DNA from: Alkaliphilus serpentinus
GTDB taxonomy: Bacteria > Bacillota > Clostridia > Peptostreptococcales > Natronincolaceae
Length of the DNA stretch: 64,000 bases
Reading direction: 5' to 3'
Assembly (NCBI RefSeq): GCF_009017255.1
Contig: NZ_WBZB01000008.1
Span: 1-64,000 of the forward strand
Shown: positions 26,126 to 33,530 of the stretch, one piece after another
Layout: every line of letters starts with the position of its first letter
How positions within the stretch are numbered: position 1 is the stretch's first letter
Notes under the pieces: model-generated
The model's database searches: none
What the model was told of the DNA's origin: nothing
Seen by the model: only the letters and a program-made list of their open reading frames with translations
Program-made: the position numbers and the translations under genes

Positions 26126-26221
26126 GATAAACTCCTCCTATATATTCTATTACCCATTAAACCTAAAACAAAAGTGTAAATTAGTAGTGTAGTAAGGAAC
26201 TTTCCTGTGGAGAAAAAAATA

Positions 26222-26510
26222 AAAAATCCCGTCCCTATACCATATGGTATAGGGACGGGATATCATATCCGCGGTGCCACCCTACTTAGCTGAACATGCA
26301 ATACAGCTATCTCTTGTCAGTACGGACCAATGGTCGATACCTAGTTCCTTTAACGGTGAACCTCCGACTAAGTCTACTTTCAATAAGATTTCGGTTAGCT
26401 GCTCAGGGGCGTTCTTCAGTACAGGCTTCATATTGGGCTTTCACCGTTCCCAACTCGCTTTAAATCGGCGATAGTACTTACTCTCCCCATCAATGCATTT
26501 AATGGGCTTA
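26222..26510 (-). ncRNA. T-box leader of the aspS-gatCAB operon
   Basis: Minus-strand leader with all T-box landmarks. The Stem I start has AGTAAGTA (about 26484-26491). The specifier region GAAGAAC (26411-26417) contains the Asn codon AAC and also Glu GAA. The canonical T-box AGGGTGGCACCGCGG (26269-26283) is followed by a perfect 36-bp terminator palindrome (26226-26261) with T-run. Uncharged tRNA pairing with the T-box would form the antiterminator and let aspS-gatCAB be read. A two-codon (Asn/Glu) T-box on the same operon has been described in Clostridium acetobutylicum, as I recall. Confidence 0.95.
26226..26261 (-). terminator. Regulated terminator of the T-box
   Basis: A perfect inverted repeat centred on CATATG, whose arm begins ATCCCGTCCCTATACC, followed on the minus strand by a T-run. 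Its 5' arm competes with the antiterminator. Confidence 0.92.
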
Positions 26511-26654
26511 ACATTTATTTAAATACGATTATATTACTTCTTTTTTCAGAATGCAATAGTTATTTCTATATTATTTTATTTTTTCAAAAAACTTATACTG
26601 TATTTATTGCTTTTACTTATATATTTACTTCTTCCAATTTTATCAAACAAGAAA

Positions 26655-26690
26655 GCTTGAAGTTATCAAAAATCCCTATATTTTAAACTA
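26655..26690. repeat. Relic of the end of a hairpin element
   Basis: GTTATC-AAAAATCCCTATATTTTAAAC here nearly matches the left end of the element at 63747-63970. Only one end is recognisable; it lies between the T-box and the MFS gene in otherwise featureless AT-rich DNA (26511-26733). Confidence 0.45.
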
Positions 26691-26733
26691 ATAAACACAT
26701 AAGCTTTTTAAATTTTTTTTTGGTAAAAGCTTG

Positions 26734-27972
26734 CTACTCCGCCGGCGCTGTGGTTAATTGCTTATCCTTAGCATCTTTATATACTCTAACATTTAGTGTG
26801 AATAGAGATAATAAGGCCATAAAGGCACCACTTCCTACCACTAATATTGCAGGCCCTATTGTGTCGGCAGCCTTCCCGATAACCAGCATTGAAATCAGCA
26901 TTAAGGCATTCCCTATAGCCATATCAATACTAAAAACCCTTCCTAATTTTGATGGTTCAACAATTTTTTGCAAGAATACTCCATAGGATATATTAACGAA
27001 GGCAGCTGCTGCACCACAAAGAAATACAAAGAAATACATTGAATAGATATGGTTAAACAATCCAAAGGCTGCATAGCTTAATCCAAATGCTAAAATTCCA
27101 ACTACAATCATTGTAATCTCACTGATTTTCTTGCTGATACCCCCAATTCCTAGGGCTGCTAATATCAGTCCAGCACTAAAGATGGTGGTAATATATCCGT
27201 AGGTCTCTGCTGTGTAACTTAAGCTATATAACAAGGCAGGATTTAAAACGGGTACTGCTCCAAAGGGGATTGAAGCTAAAGCAAAAAAGCATATAAAGTA
27301 TTTTATAAGTCTGTTTTTATAAATATATGTAAAGCCTTCTTTTAAGTCCACCATAAAGCTAGAGGGGCTTTCTTCTGTTTCTTTTTCTATTGAAGGGATT
27401 CTAATAAAAAACTCAAATAGAGCGGAAATCAAAAAAGATACTCCATTTATTAGAAAAATCAATTGAATATCAAAGTTTAATAATAGGATTCCAGCAATGG
27501 CAGGCCCTAATAGCATTGCGATCTCTGGAACAGATGCCGTCATAGAGTTGGCAGTTATTAAATCTTCCTCTTTAACCAATCTAGGCACAACGCTTCGAAC
27601 TGCTGGATTAAAGAATACATCAAAAATACTTTGAAGTAGAACAATAGAGTAAATAGTAAGTAAATTATAACTGCCTATGAAAAGAAGATATACTAGTAAA
27701 ATTGATAATAAACCTCTGATAATATCTGAAAGAATGATAATAAATTTTTTATTCCATCTGTCAACCCATACACCTGCAATAGGACCAATAAATATAGATG
27801 GTATCCGCAGCATTATCAGTAATAAACTTACATTAAATACAGAACCAGTCTGATTCTGAATCATCCATATAAGACCCACAAAATTAATCATCGTTCCTAT
27901 TTCTGAAACAAACTGTCCGCCGAACAGAAGACTAAAATCTCTATTCTTAAGGATTTTTAAATACTTGTCCAT
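26734..27972 (-). CDS. MFS efflux transporter (DHA3/macrolide-efflux type)
   Basis: 412 residues with 12 predicted transmembrane helices. The start LKNRDFSLLFGGQFVSEIGTMI and the loop GPIAGVWVDRWNKKFII (around 60-76) are typical of the DHA3/MFS_3 group that includes MefA-like macrolide exporters. Proton-driven drug or metabolite export is the family role; the substrate is unknown. It is a single gene, followed by a small AT-rich gap and the T-box. A decayed tail of a similar gene lies at 10996-11109. Confidence 0.85.
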   Translation of the reverse strand: MDKYLKILKNRDFSLLFGGQFVSEIGTMINFVGLIWMIQNQTGSVFNVSLLLIMLRIPSIFIGPIAGVWVDRWNKKFIIILSDIIRGLLSILLVYLLFIGSYNLLTIYSIVLLQSIFDVFFNPAVRSVVPRLVKEEDLITANSMTASVPEIAMLLGPAIAGILLLNFDIQLIFLINGVSFLISALFEFFIRIPSIEKETEESPSSFMVDLKEGFTYIYKNRLIKYFICFFALASIPFGAVPVLNPALLYSLSYTAETYGYITTIFSAGLILAALGIGGISKKISEITMIVVGILAFGLSYAAFGLFNHIYSMYFFVFLCGAAAAFVNISYGVFLQKIVEPSKLGRVFSIDMAIGNALMLISMLVIGKAADTIGPAILVVGSGAFMALLSLFTLNVRVYKDAKDKQLTTAPAE

Positions 27973-28142
27973 TTTCTCCCTCCCAATTTTGTTTAAGATT
28001 AAAATCTTACGCTACACTATTATATAAAAAATTTTATTTAAGAGTTGTCGTATTTTGTCAATACATTTCAATTATTTAAAATATTTATTACAAAAATTAT
28101 ATAATATACTTCGTTGTTTTTGTTTCAAATCCTTTAATAATT

Positions 28143-28172
28143 TAAAAAGACTACAGTAATTTTTACTGTAGC
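28143..28172 (-). terminator. Terminator after the DUF1934 gene
   Basis: CTACAGTAA/TTACTGTAG stem (28151-28171) with a minus-strand T-run. Confidence 0.8.
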
Positions 28173-28181
28173 CCCATCCCT

Positions 28182-28604
28182 TTAAAATCTAATATTTAAT
28201 TGATTTTTACTTTCAACCATTCCAGTTATAAACAAATCATAGTCTATTTGGATTTTTCCTCTTTTCTTATCTCTATTAAGGCTTATATCTACCTTATCGG
28301 TAAATACCTCCATCTCAAAATCTCCAAACATCGTCTGATATAGAGTGTTTGAACGTTTGCCCTCTTCAAAAACCATTGTTGAGACATTGGTTCCGTATCT
28401 CTTCAGGAGGCCCTTGTTGTCCTTCTCAATCTTTAGGGTTGTTGTGGTTCCCTCCATCCCTGAAATTTCTGTTTCTTCGTAAACTATATAGATATTATCA
28501 CCTTTATCGTAAATAGTGCCTTCAGTTGTCAGTTCTATCTGATTTTCTTCTCCAGACTTATCCTTTTGCTTCCCAGTAATTCTAATTAAAATATTTTCCT
28601 TCAT
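28182..28604 (-). CDS. DUF1934 (YwiB-like) beta-barrel protein
   Basis: 140 residues matching the DUF1934 family: ILIRITGKQKD... EGTIYDKGDNIYIVYEETEISGMEGTTTTLKI... TMFGDFEMEV. These are small calycin/lipocalin-like barrels of unknown function, common in Firmicutes. No signal peptide is present. It lies 24 bp after ddl in the same direction and ends at a terminator, so it is the second gene of a ddl-DUF1934 unit. Confidence 0.85.
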   Translation of the reverse strand: MKENILIRITGKQKDKSGEENQIELTTEGTIYDKGDNIYIVYEETEISGMEGTTTTLKIEKDNKGLLKRYGTNVSTMVFEEGKRSNTLYQTMFGDFEMEVFTDKVDISLNRDKKRGKIQIDYDLFITGMVESKNQLNIRF

Positions 28605-28628
28605 CTTTTTAATCGGTTCTCCTTTTTA

Positions 28629-29729
28629 CTATTGGCTTTTATCCCTAAACCTATCTATTGCCAATTGAATTAATCTGTTAAAAAGCTCCTCATAGGGGAT
28701 ACCCGTAGCCTCCCACATCTTAGGATACATGCTTATTTTGGTAAAACCCGGCATTGTATTGATTTCATTCAGTAATATTTTATTGGTGTCCCTTTCTATG
28801 AAGAAGTCTATTCTGGCTAAGCCAGTACAATCAATAAGCTTATAGGACCGTATTGCCATTTCCTGTATTTCTTTAATCATTGCATCTGAGATATCCGCCG
28901 GTATTATAAATTGTGTTTTACCATCGAAGTACTTATCCTGATAGTCATAAAATTCATGGGAGGGAATAATTTCTGCTGGTAATGACGCAATTGGATCATC
29001 ATTTCCTAATACTGAGCATTCAATTTCCCGTCCATTTATATTTTCTTCAATAACAATTTTACGATCAAATTTACCTGCCTCTTCTATTGCTTCTAAAAGC
29101 TGTTTTCTATCTTTAGCTTTGCTAATTCCAACGCTTGATCCTAAATTGGCCGGCTTAACAAATACAGGATAATTAAATTTTTCTTCTAGAGCATTTATAT
29201 AAGTATCAGGGTTCCTTCTGAAGGCTTTCATATAGATCACCTCAAAGGCAGCCTGAGGGATCCTTTCAGAAATAAAAAGTTTTTTAATCATTGCTTTATC
29301 CATAGCTAGAGCAGAGGCTAAAACTCCAGCTCCTACATAGGGGATTCCTGCAATCTCTAATAATCCCTGTACTGTACCATCCTCCCCATAGGGTCCATGT
29401 AGAACAGGAAATACCACATCAATTTTCTGTAGACTATTATTGTCTGTTGAAACATATCCATTAAATTTTTCTAGGGGTAGTAGAGAAATACAATCATTTG
29501 TCTTATTACTTTCTAATAGCAGATTATGAATACCTTCCCACTCTCCGGATTCAATTTCATCTATATGGTTATTGCATACCCTCCAAAGGCCATCTTTAGT
29601 AATTCCAACGGGTATAACATTATACTTCTCTTTGCTTATCGCCTTTAAAATAGAGGCTGCTGACATTAAAGAAACCTCATGTTCCCCGGATCTTCCTCCA
29701 AATAGAACCATTACATTGAGCTTGCTCAT
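28629..29729 (-). CDS. ddl: D-alanine-D-alanine ligase
   Basis: 366 residues, ATP-grasp enzyme joining two D-Ala for peptidoglycan precursors. Visible are the N-terminal GGRSGEHEVSLMSA, the HGPYGEDGTVQG loop, the ATP-grasp lysine region FPVFVKPANLGSSVGISKA, EIECSVLGND, and the metal-binding end LLNEINTMPGFTKISMYPKMWEA. The loop does not show the VanA-type KS/EKY pattern clearly. The start at 29729 (MSKLNVMVLFGG) has GAGGGTGA upstream; the longer frame to 29747 begins inside that site. Confidence 0.95.
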   Translation of the reverse strand: MSKLNVMVLFGGRSGEHEVSLMSAASILKAISKEKYNVIPVGITKDGLWRVCNNHIDEIESGEWEGIHNLLLESNKTNDCISLLPLEKFNGYVSTDNNSLQKIDVVFPVLHGPYGEDGTVQGLLEIAGIPYVGAGVLASALAMDKAMIKKLFISERIPQAAFEVIYMKAFRRNPDTYINALEEKFNYPVFVKPANLGSSVGISKAKDRKQLLEAIEEAGKFDRKIVIEENINGREIECSVLGNDDPIASLPAEIIPSHEFYDYQDKYFDGKTQFIIPADISDAMIKEIQEMAIRSYKLIDCTGLARIDFFIERDTNKILLNEINTMPGFTKISMYPKMWEATGIPYEELFNRLIQLAIDRFRDKSQ

Positions 29730-29822
29730 TACTTCACCCTCTTTCATATTACTATTCTACTCTTGTTTATGGTAATTGGCAACTTTAATTGGCGATTATA
29801 TTTATAAAAGAACCGATATATA

Positions 29823-29925
29823 ACGATTGAAAAACCATTATGTTCTATACTACAGAAACCCAGCATTCTTACGTATTATTTCTATACGCTACCATAACTG
29901 GGTTTCCTTGTGGTCTTTACTCTTC
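29823..29925. repeat. Hairpin element, copy 3 (right end lost or diverged)
   Basis: The left end (GATTGAAAAACC), the ACAG-AAACCCAGCATTCTTACGTAT core and CTTGTGG-CTTTACTC match copies 1 and 2. The outer stem is GAAACCCAG/CTGGGTTTC (29855-29863/29898-29906) and the inner stem CGTAT/ATACG. The expected right inverted end is not recognisable; the DNA instead runs into a dispersed TCTTCATTCCTCATTC sequence. Confidence 0.65.
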
Positions 29926-29943
29926 ATTCCTCATTCTTAATTC

Positions 29944-30123
29944 TTAACTATTTTTTATATTCTTCCCTGCCCTCTCAACAGCCTTAGCTACTATGTTGCC
30001 ACAATTTCTCGAGGTTACATTACCAAAATCTCCGTCTTTCTCAACTGTATCGTAAATCCCCAACTCTTTTGCAATCTCTGTTTTTGCATCTTCCGGTAGC
30101 CTCTGACGATTATTTTTGCTCAT
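29944..30123 (-). CDS. Small acid-soluble spore protein, SspF-like alpha/beta type
   Basis: 59 residues: SKNNRQRLPEDAKTEIAKEL, then GIYDTVEKDGDFGNVTSRNC and GNIVAKAVERAGKNIKNS. The pattern K-E-LG-[IF]-YDTV...G.....NV.SR..GN.V..A.E.A matches B. subtilis SspF ([29 protein letters not shown]). The E-x-x-x-E-L-G segment is where the germination protease cuts in alpha/beta SASPs. Such proteins coat spore DNA in the forespore core. The start has AGGAGG at 7 bases. It is a solitary gene between hairpin-rich repeats; at this length it is easily missed. Forespore (sigma-G) expression is expected, but I could not place a clear promoter. Confidence 0.88.
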   Translation of the reverse strand: MSKNNRQRLPEDAKTEIAKELGIYDTVEKDGDFGNVTSRNCGNIVAKAVERAGKNIKNS

Positions 30124-30237
30124 TTGAATACCTCCTTATATTAATTCATAATTAGTAATTTATAATTAAACCTTTAAGGCTTATTTTTATTTTTTACTAT
30201 TGTATCTAATATTATTTAAAGATCAAAAACTCTTAAA

Positions 30238-30468
30238 TAACAAAAGCATTTCATGCGTTAATTTTCTATGGTTAAAATGCTTTTGTTTTCCAGAGAACCC
30301 ATGCGTTCTCTAGGACACTTCGTTTTCGGTCGTCTCACCTTCTCGACGCCGTTCGTAGCATAGTGTCACTTATTCGTGACACAACTCACCTCTCCTTATT
30401 TTTATAAGGGGGAGGGGCCCCTTAAAATCCCCCATTTAATAGGAAAAAAGAGAACTTTCCTATTAAAT
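30238..30468. repeat. Multi-hairpin 230-bp repeat, copy A
   Basis: Nearly identical to 37823-38052. The series of stems is CAAAAGCATTT/AAATGCTTTTG, AGAGAAC/GTTCTCT, CGG-CGTC/GACG-CCG, GTGTCAC/GTGACAC, CCTTAT/ATAAGG, a G5/C5 stem, and AATAGGAAA/TTTCCTATT. The middle is more GC-rich than its surroundings. There is no ORF of note. It lies between the SASP gene and the spoIIR terminator and accounts for most of the gap 30124-30500. Confidence 0.85.
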
Positions 30469-30470
30469 TA

Positions 30471-30496
30471 AAAAGTGCATGTACCCATGCACTTTT
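30471..30496 (-). terminator. Terminator of spoIIR
   Basis: AAAAGTGCATG (30471-30481) pairs with CATGCACTTTT (30486-30496) right after the spoIIR stop; the symmetric A/T flanks allow action in both directions. Confidence 0.85.
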
Positions 30497-30500
30497 AATA

Positions 30501-31166
30501 TTAGAATTTCGAAGCGAATCTCATAAGATTATCCTTTGAGGATTTTATCCATTCCCATATTTTAGACTTTAATTGAATTGGCACCTCTGTTGTATCAGAT
30601 TCAGATATTAGTATCTGATATTCATCTTCACTTAAGACCTTTTGTAACTCTTCCTTTGTCTTTTCATCTATTAAGCCACTTTTGATATCTACAAAGCATA
30701 GGGGAGGAAACATCACGCACCACCAGTTTTGGCCCTTGCCCTCACCTATAATAACCCTTAAGGCTTCATATTCACCTGCTGCTAAAACCATGTCACCGTA
30801 TTTTCTTGTGGGGAATAAATGATTTTCTAAAACCACTTCAACGGGATAGGCTTTTCCATTGTCTTTTATTTCTTGTGTTGCAATAGCCTTAATGGATTGA
30901 AGATTATTTTGCAGGATTTTCTTACCCTCCACAACGTCTTCTACACCCACCATAAGCTTAGACATTTCCGGCAGTATCGCATCCCTCACCTTTTCCTTAA
31001 GGATCTGATCCTCTGGGGCATCACTATTGGCTAAAACATGAAAGCGAATAATATCTCCCTCTGGAAAGCCGGTATTAATGGCGGCTTTATTTTCCTCTGG
31101 AATTATATAAATAGCTGTAATGATTAGTATTAATATGAAGGTAATTATAGTAGCTGATTTATACAC
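30501..31166 (-). CDS. spoIIR: Stage II sporulation protein R
   Basis: 221-residue secreted signalling protein made in the forespore under sigma-F. It activates SpoIIGA, which processes pro-sigma-E in the mother cell. The N-terminus has a signal/anchor (ATIITFILILIITAIYII). The family core IRFHVLANSDAPEDQILKEKVRDAILPEM is unmistakable, as is WWCVMFPPLCFVD. The length matches B. subtilis SpoIIR (~224). Ribosome site GGAGG precedes the start. It is monocistronic, flanked by terminators. Confidence 0.95.
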   Translation of the reverse strand: MYKSATIITFILILIITAIYIIPEENKAAINTGFPEGDIIRFHVLANSDAPEDQILKEKVRDAILPEMSKLMVGVEDVVEGKKILQNNLQSIKAIATQEIKDNGKAYPVEVVLENHLFPTRKYGDMVLAAGEYEALRVIIGEGKGQNWWCVMFPPLCFVDIKSGLIDEKTKEELQKVLSEDEYQILISESDTTEVPIQLKSKIWEWIKSSKDNLMRFASKF

Positions 31167-31238
31167 TTAAATTTCTCCTCCCTCACCAAAAATTATGTAC
31201 ACTTTCAGTATGTACAAGAGGGGGAAAAAATATACAAA

Positions 31239-31269
31239 GCCTCCTTATATTTTCTCGTATAAGGAGGCC
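31239..31269 (-). terminator. Terminator of the ger operon
   Basis: GCCTCCTTATA/TATAAGGAGGC stem (31239-31269) with a short T-run on the minus strand, just after the GerC-like gene. Confidence 0.75.
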
Positions 31270-31288
31270 TTCATTGCAAAACTATTTA

Positions 31289-32428
31289 TTATCTTGATAA
31301 TCCAACCCTTCTAATTTTAACATCCGCAACTACCTCAAAGTTCATATTCTTATATACCTCATCCCAATCCTCTTCAATCTCCTTCCATAGGCTAGGGTGG
31401 TATTTCTGAATATAGCTGGAAATATCTAAGGCATCAGAATTGAATTCTTTTTGCAGCTTCACAAGGGTTCCCTCCACCATATCCTTAATCTTCTTTTCTG
31501 CTTGGCTCTGCAGCTCATTGATAAATTTTGGATCTGTCAAATCCTCCTCTGCATTCAGATACATTTGCTCCAAATCCCCCTCTACATCTATTTCAATTTT
31601 AAATATTATATCCTCTTTATTATGGAATATCTCATATCTAGCTCTACCGTCGGTAATGTTATAGGGTATAAGCATTTCTTCAAAAGGAATGTCTATTACA
31701 ATTAAATCAACCTTTCCTGCAGCCATATTGGCTGCAATGGTTTCCTTTTCTCCTAGCCAGCCCACTAGAGCAAAATTCTTTATAACAGCCGAACCAGCTG
31801 TTTTAATTTCCTTTTCATCTGGTACTAATCTTGGTATTAATACATCTCCATTATTATGGAGGGATATTAGCACCTCACCTATATCCATTAAGGGGGCCCT
31901 TTGGCTTTTATCCATCTTTCTAAAAATTCTGGTGATATACTGACCAACGTCACCCTCCTGTTGGGGCTCCATCTCTATAATGTCTTTAGCCTTTCCCTCA
32001 ACAATTCCTATGCTAATTCTTCTACTAATTAAAGGATTATTTTCAAAGGCATCCAAAATTTCACGTATCATTCTAGGGTCTTTAGCCAGCTCTTCCCCTA
32101 GGACCAATCCCCGTAGATGTCCAAAGTAAATACTTTTACTGGTTCTTGCTCCAATTTGCCTTAATATGGAATGCATATTACTGCCTAGAGAGCTTAGATA
32201 AACATTTGTCAGCTCCACCTCTCCCCCAAGTCCTCCTGATTGATTAGGAAAGGATATAGACAGCTGATACTTGCTTTGACCAGGATTTTCAGCAAGATCT
32301 TCAGGAGCTATATCAAAGCCTAAGATAGCAATAAAAATTCTATCATCGATTTCCACCTGATCCCAGCAACCCACTAGTAAGGTAGCTGCCATCAATAACA
32401 CCAACATAATTAATCGTTTATTACGCAC
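31289..32428 (-). CDS. gerAC: Spore germination receptor C subunit (GerAC family lipoprotein)
   Basis: About 379 residues. A lipoprotein signal (RLIMLVLLMAATLLVGC) is followed by the Ger(x)C start WDQVEIDDRIFIAILGFDIA and the three-domain pattern (FGHLRGLVLGEELAKD; GSAVIKNFALVGWL; NFEVVADVKIRRVG). It is anchored on the outer face of the spore inner membrane with the A and B subunits. A GTG at 32428, six bases after GGAGG, is preferred over the frame opening at 32464; it overlaps the gerB-type stop by 8 bp. The germinant is not predictable. The symbol denotes family, not orthology to B. subtilis gerA. Confidence 0.92.
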   Translation of the reverse strand: MRNKRLIMLVLLMAATLLVGCWDQVEIDDRIFIAILGFDIAPEDLAENPGQSKYQLSISFPNQSGGLGGEVELTNVYLSSLGSNMHSILRQIGARTSKSIYFGHLRGLVLGEELAKDPRMIREILDAFENNPLISRRISIGIVEGKAKDIIEMEPQQEGDVGQYITRIFRKMDKSQRAPLMDIGEVLISLHNNGDVLIPRLVPDEKEIKTAGSAVIKNFALVGWLGEKETIAANMAAGKVDLIVIDIPFEEMLIPYNITDGRARYEIFHNKEDIIFKIEIDVEGDLEQMYLNAEEDLTDPKFINELQSQAEKKIKDMVEGTLVKLQKEFNSDALDISSYIQKYHPSLWKEIEEDWDEVYKNMNFEVVADVKIRRVGLSR

Positions 32429-33530
32429 CCTGATCCTCCTTCCTGATACCCCTTTTGAAGACAATCACCATTGCTATTATTAATGGAATGATTACTATAA
32501 TTGAGGTTGCTATAAATTTTGTAAAATAATCTAAGTAATAATAGGCTTCTGTTACACTATCTGGAAATAGTGAAATAAAATAGATTATGGGTATTAAGGG
32601 AAGGGCCAAAAATCCGTGTTCTCTTATATTCATTGAGTTGGATAGGGTGATTGTTGCTCCTAAAAAAAGGGGAGCCATAGACATAAAAACGATAAAAACC
32701 CATAAAACCATAACTATTGCCTCAACATTTTCAATAAAGAGGCCTGGAAATTCAATGGTTTTAAAAATTGTGAGGGTAGGCCATATTAAGTGGACCGTTT
32801 GCTCTACCCCAAACCTAGCTAATGTGATGGTATTAAGAAATACATACAGTAAACCTACAACCAATATACTAATGGCCATGGCCTTAGAAATGTTCTTTTC
32901 AGGTTTCACGAATCTTCCAAATACCAAAATTAAATCAAAGCCCAGAAAGCTGAAAAAAACGATGGGTAATGCCTTGATAATATCTCCAACTGAAAGCTGA
33001 AAAACCGGAAGCAAATTGCTAAAGTCCGTGCCTTGAATGGTGAGTAAAAATAAAACTAAGGAGGGTATTAAAATTAATGGTAAAAGAAGCTCGGCTAGCC
33101 GTGCCAAGGTCTCTATACCTCTTCGTACTAAATAGATATTTGTAGCTAGCATAAAGAACATGATTACTTCAATAGGAGTTCTAAAAAGTAAAAACATCTT
33201 TACCACTTCTCCAAAAATCCTTAATAAAAAACTGTTAATTACAATAAAGTATAGAGAGAATATTGCTCCGATTATATGGGCCACTGGTTTACCTAGGGTG
33301 GCTTCAAGTATTTCAAAAAGACCCTTTCCTGGAAAGGATTTAACAATATAGCTGTGGAGGAAGGCAACCAATAGAGCTGAAAGGGTACCGACAATTATTA
33401 TAATCCAGCCATTTGTGGCTGCTTCCTCAGCCAAGGCCTGGGGTAAGGTTAGAATTCCTGTTCCCACTAAGGTTAATATTAAAATACTCGTTATTTGAGA
33501 GATGGATATTTTATCATTGTTTTGATACAT
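32421..33530 (-). CDS. gerAB: Spore germination receptor B subunit (GerAB family permease)
   Basis: 369 residues with 10 predicted transmembrane helices, APC-superfamily fold. The N-terminal ISISQITSILILTLVGTGILTLPQALA is the germinant-binding region of the family. This subunit binds the amino-acid or sugar germinant in the spore inner membrane. Its ATG directly follows the A-subunit stop and its 3' end overlaps the C-subunit gene, so the operon is tightly coupled. Order is D-like, A, B, C. Confidence 0.93.
   Translation of the reverse strand: MYQNNDKISISQITSILILTLVGTGILTLPQALAEEAATNGWIIIIVGTLSALLVAFLHSYIVKSFPGKGLFEILEATLGKPVAHIIGAIFSLYFIVINSFLLRIFGEVVKMFLLFRTPIEVIMFFMLATNIYLVRRGIETLARLAELLLPLILIPSLVLFLLTIQGTDFSNLLPVFQLSVGDIIKALPIVFFSFLGFDLILVFGRFVKPEKNISKAMAISILVVGLLYVFLNTITLARFGVEQTVHLIWPTLTIFKTIEFPGLFIENVEAIVMVLWVFIVFMSMAPLFLGATITLSNSMNIREHGFLALPLIPIIYFISLFPDSVTEAYYYLDYFTKFIATSIIVIIPLIIAMVIVFKRGIRKEDQGA

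Noticed and set aside
26274-26474. Plus-strand ORF of 66 codons
   Set aside because: It lies entirely inside the T-box leader on the opposite strand.
32587-33000. Plus-strand ORF of 137 codons over the germination permease gene
   Set aside because: Antisense to an intact membrane protein gene with strong family motifs; no start signals.
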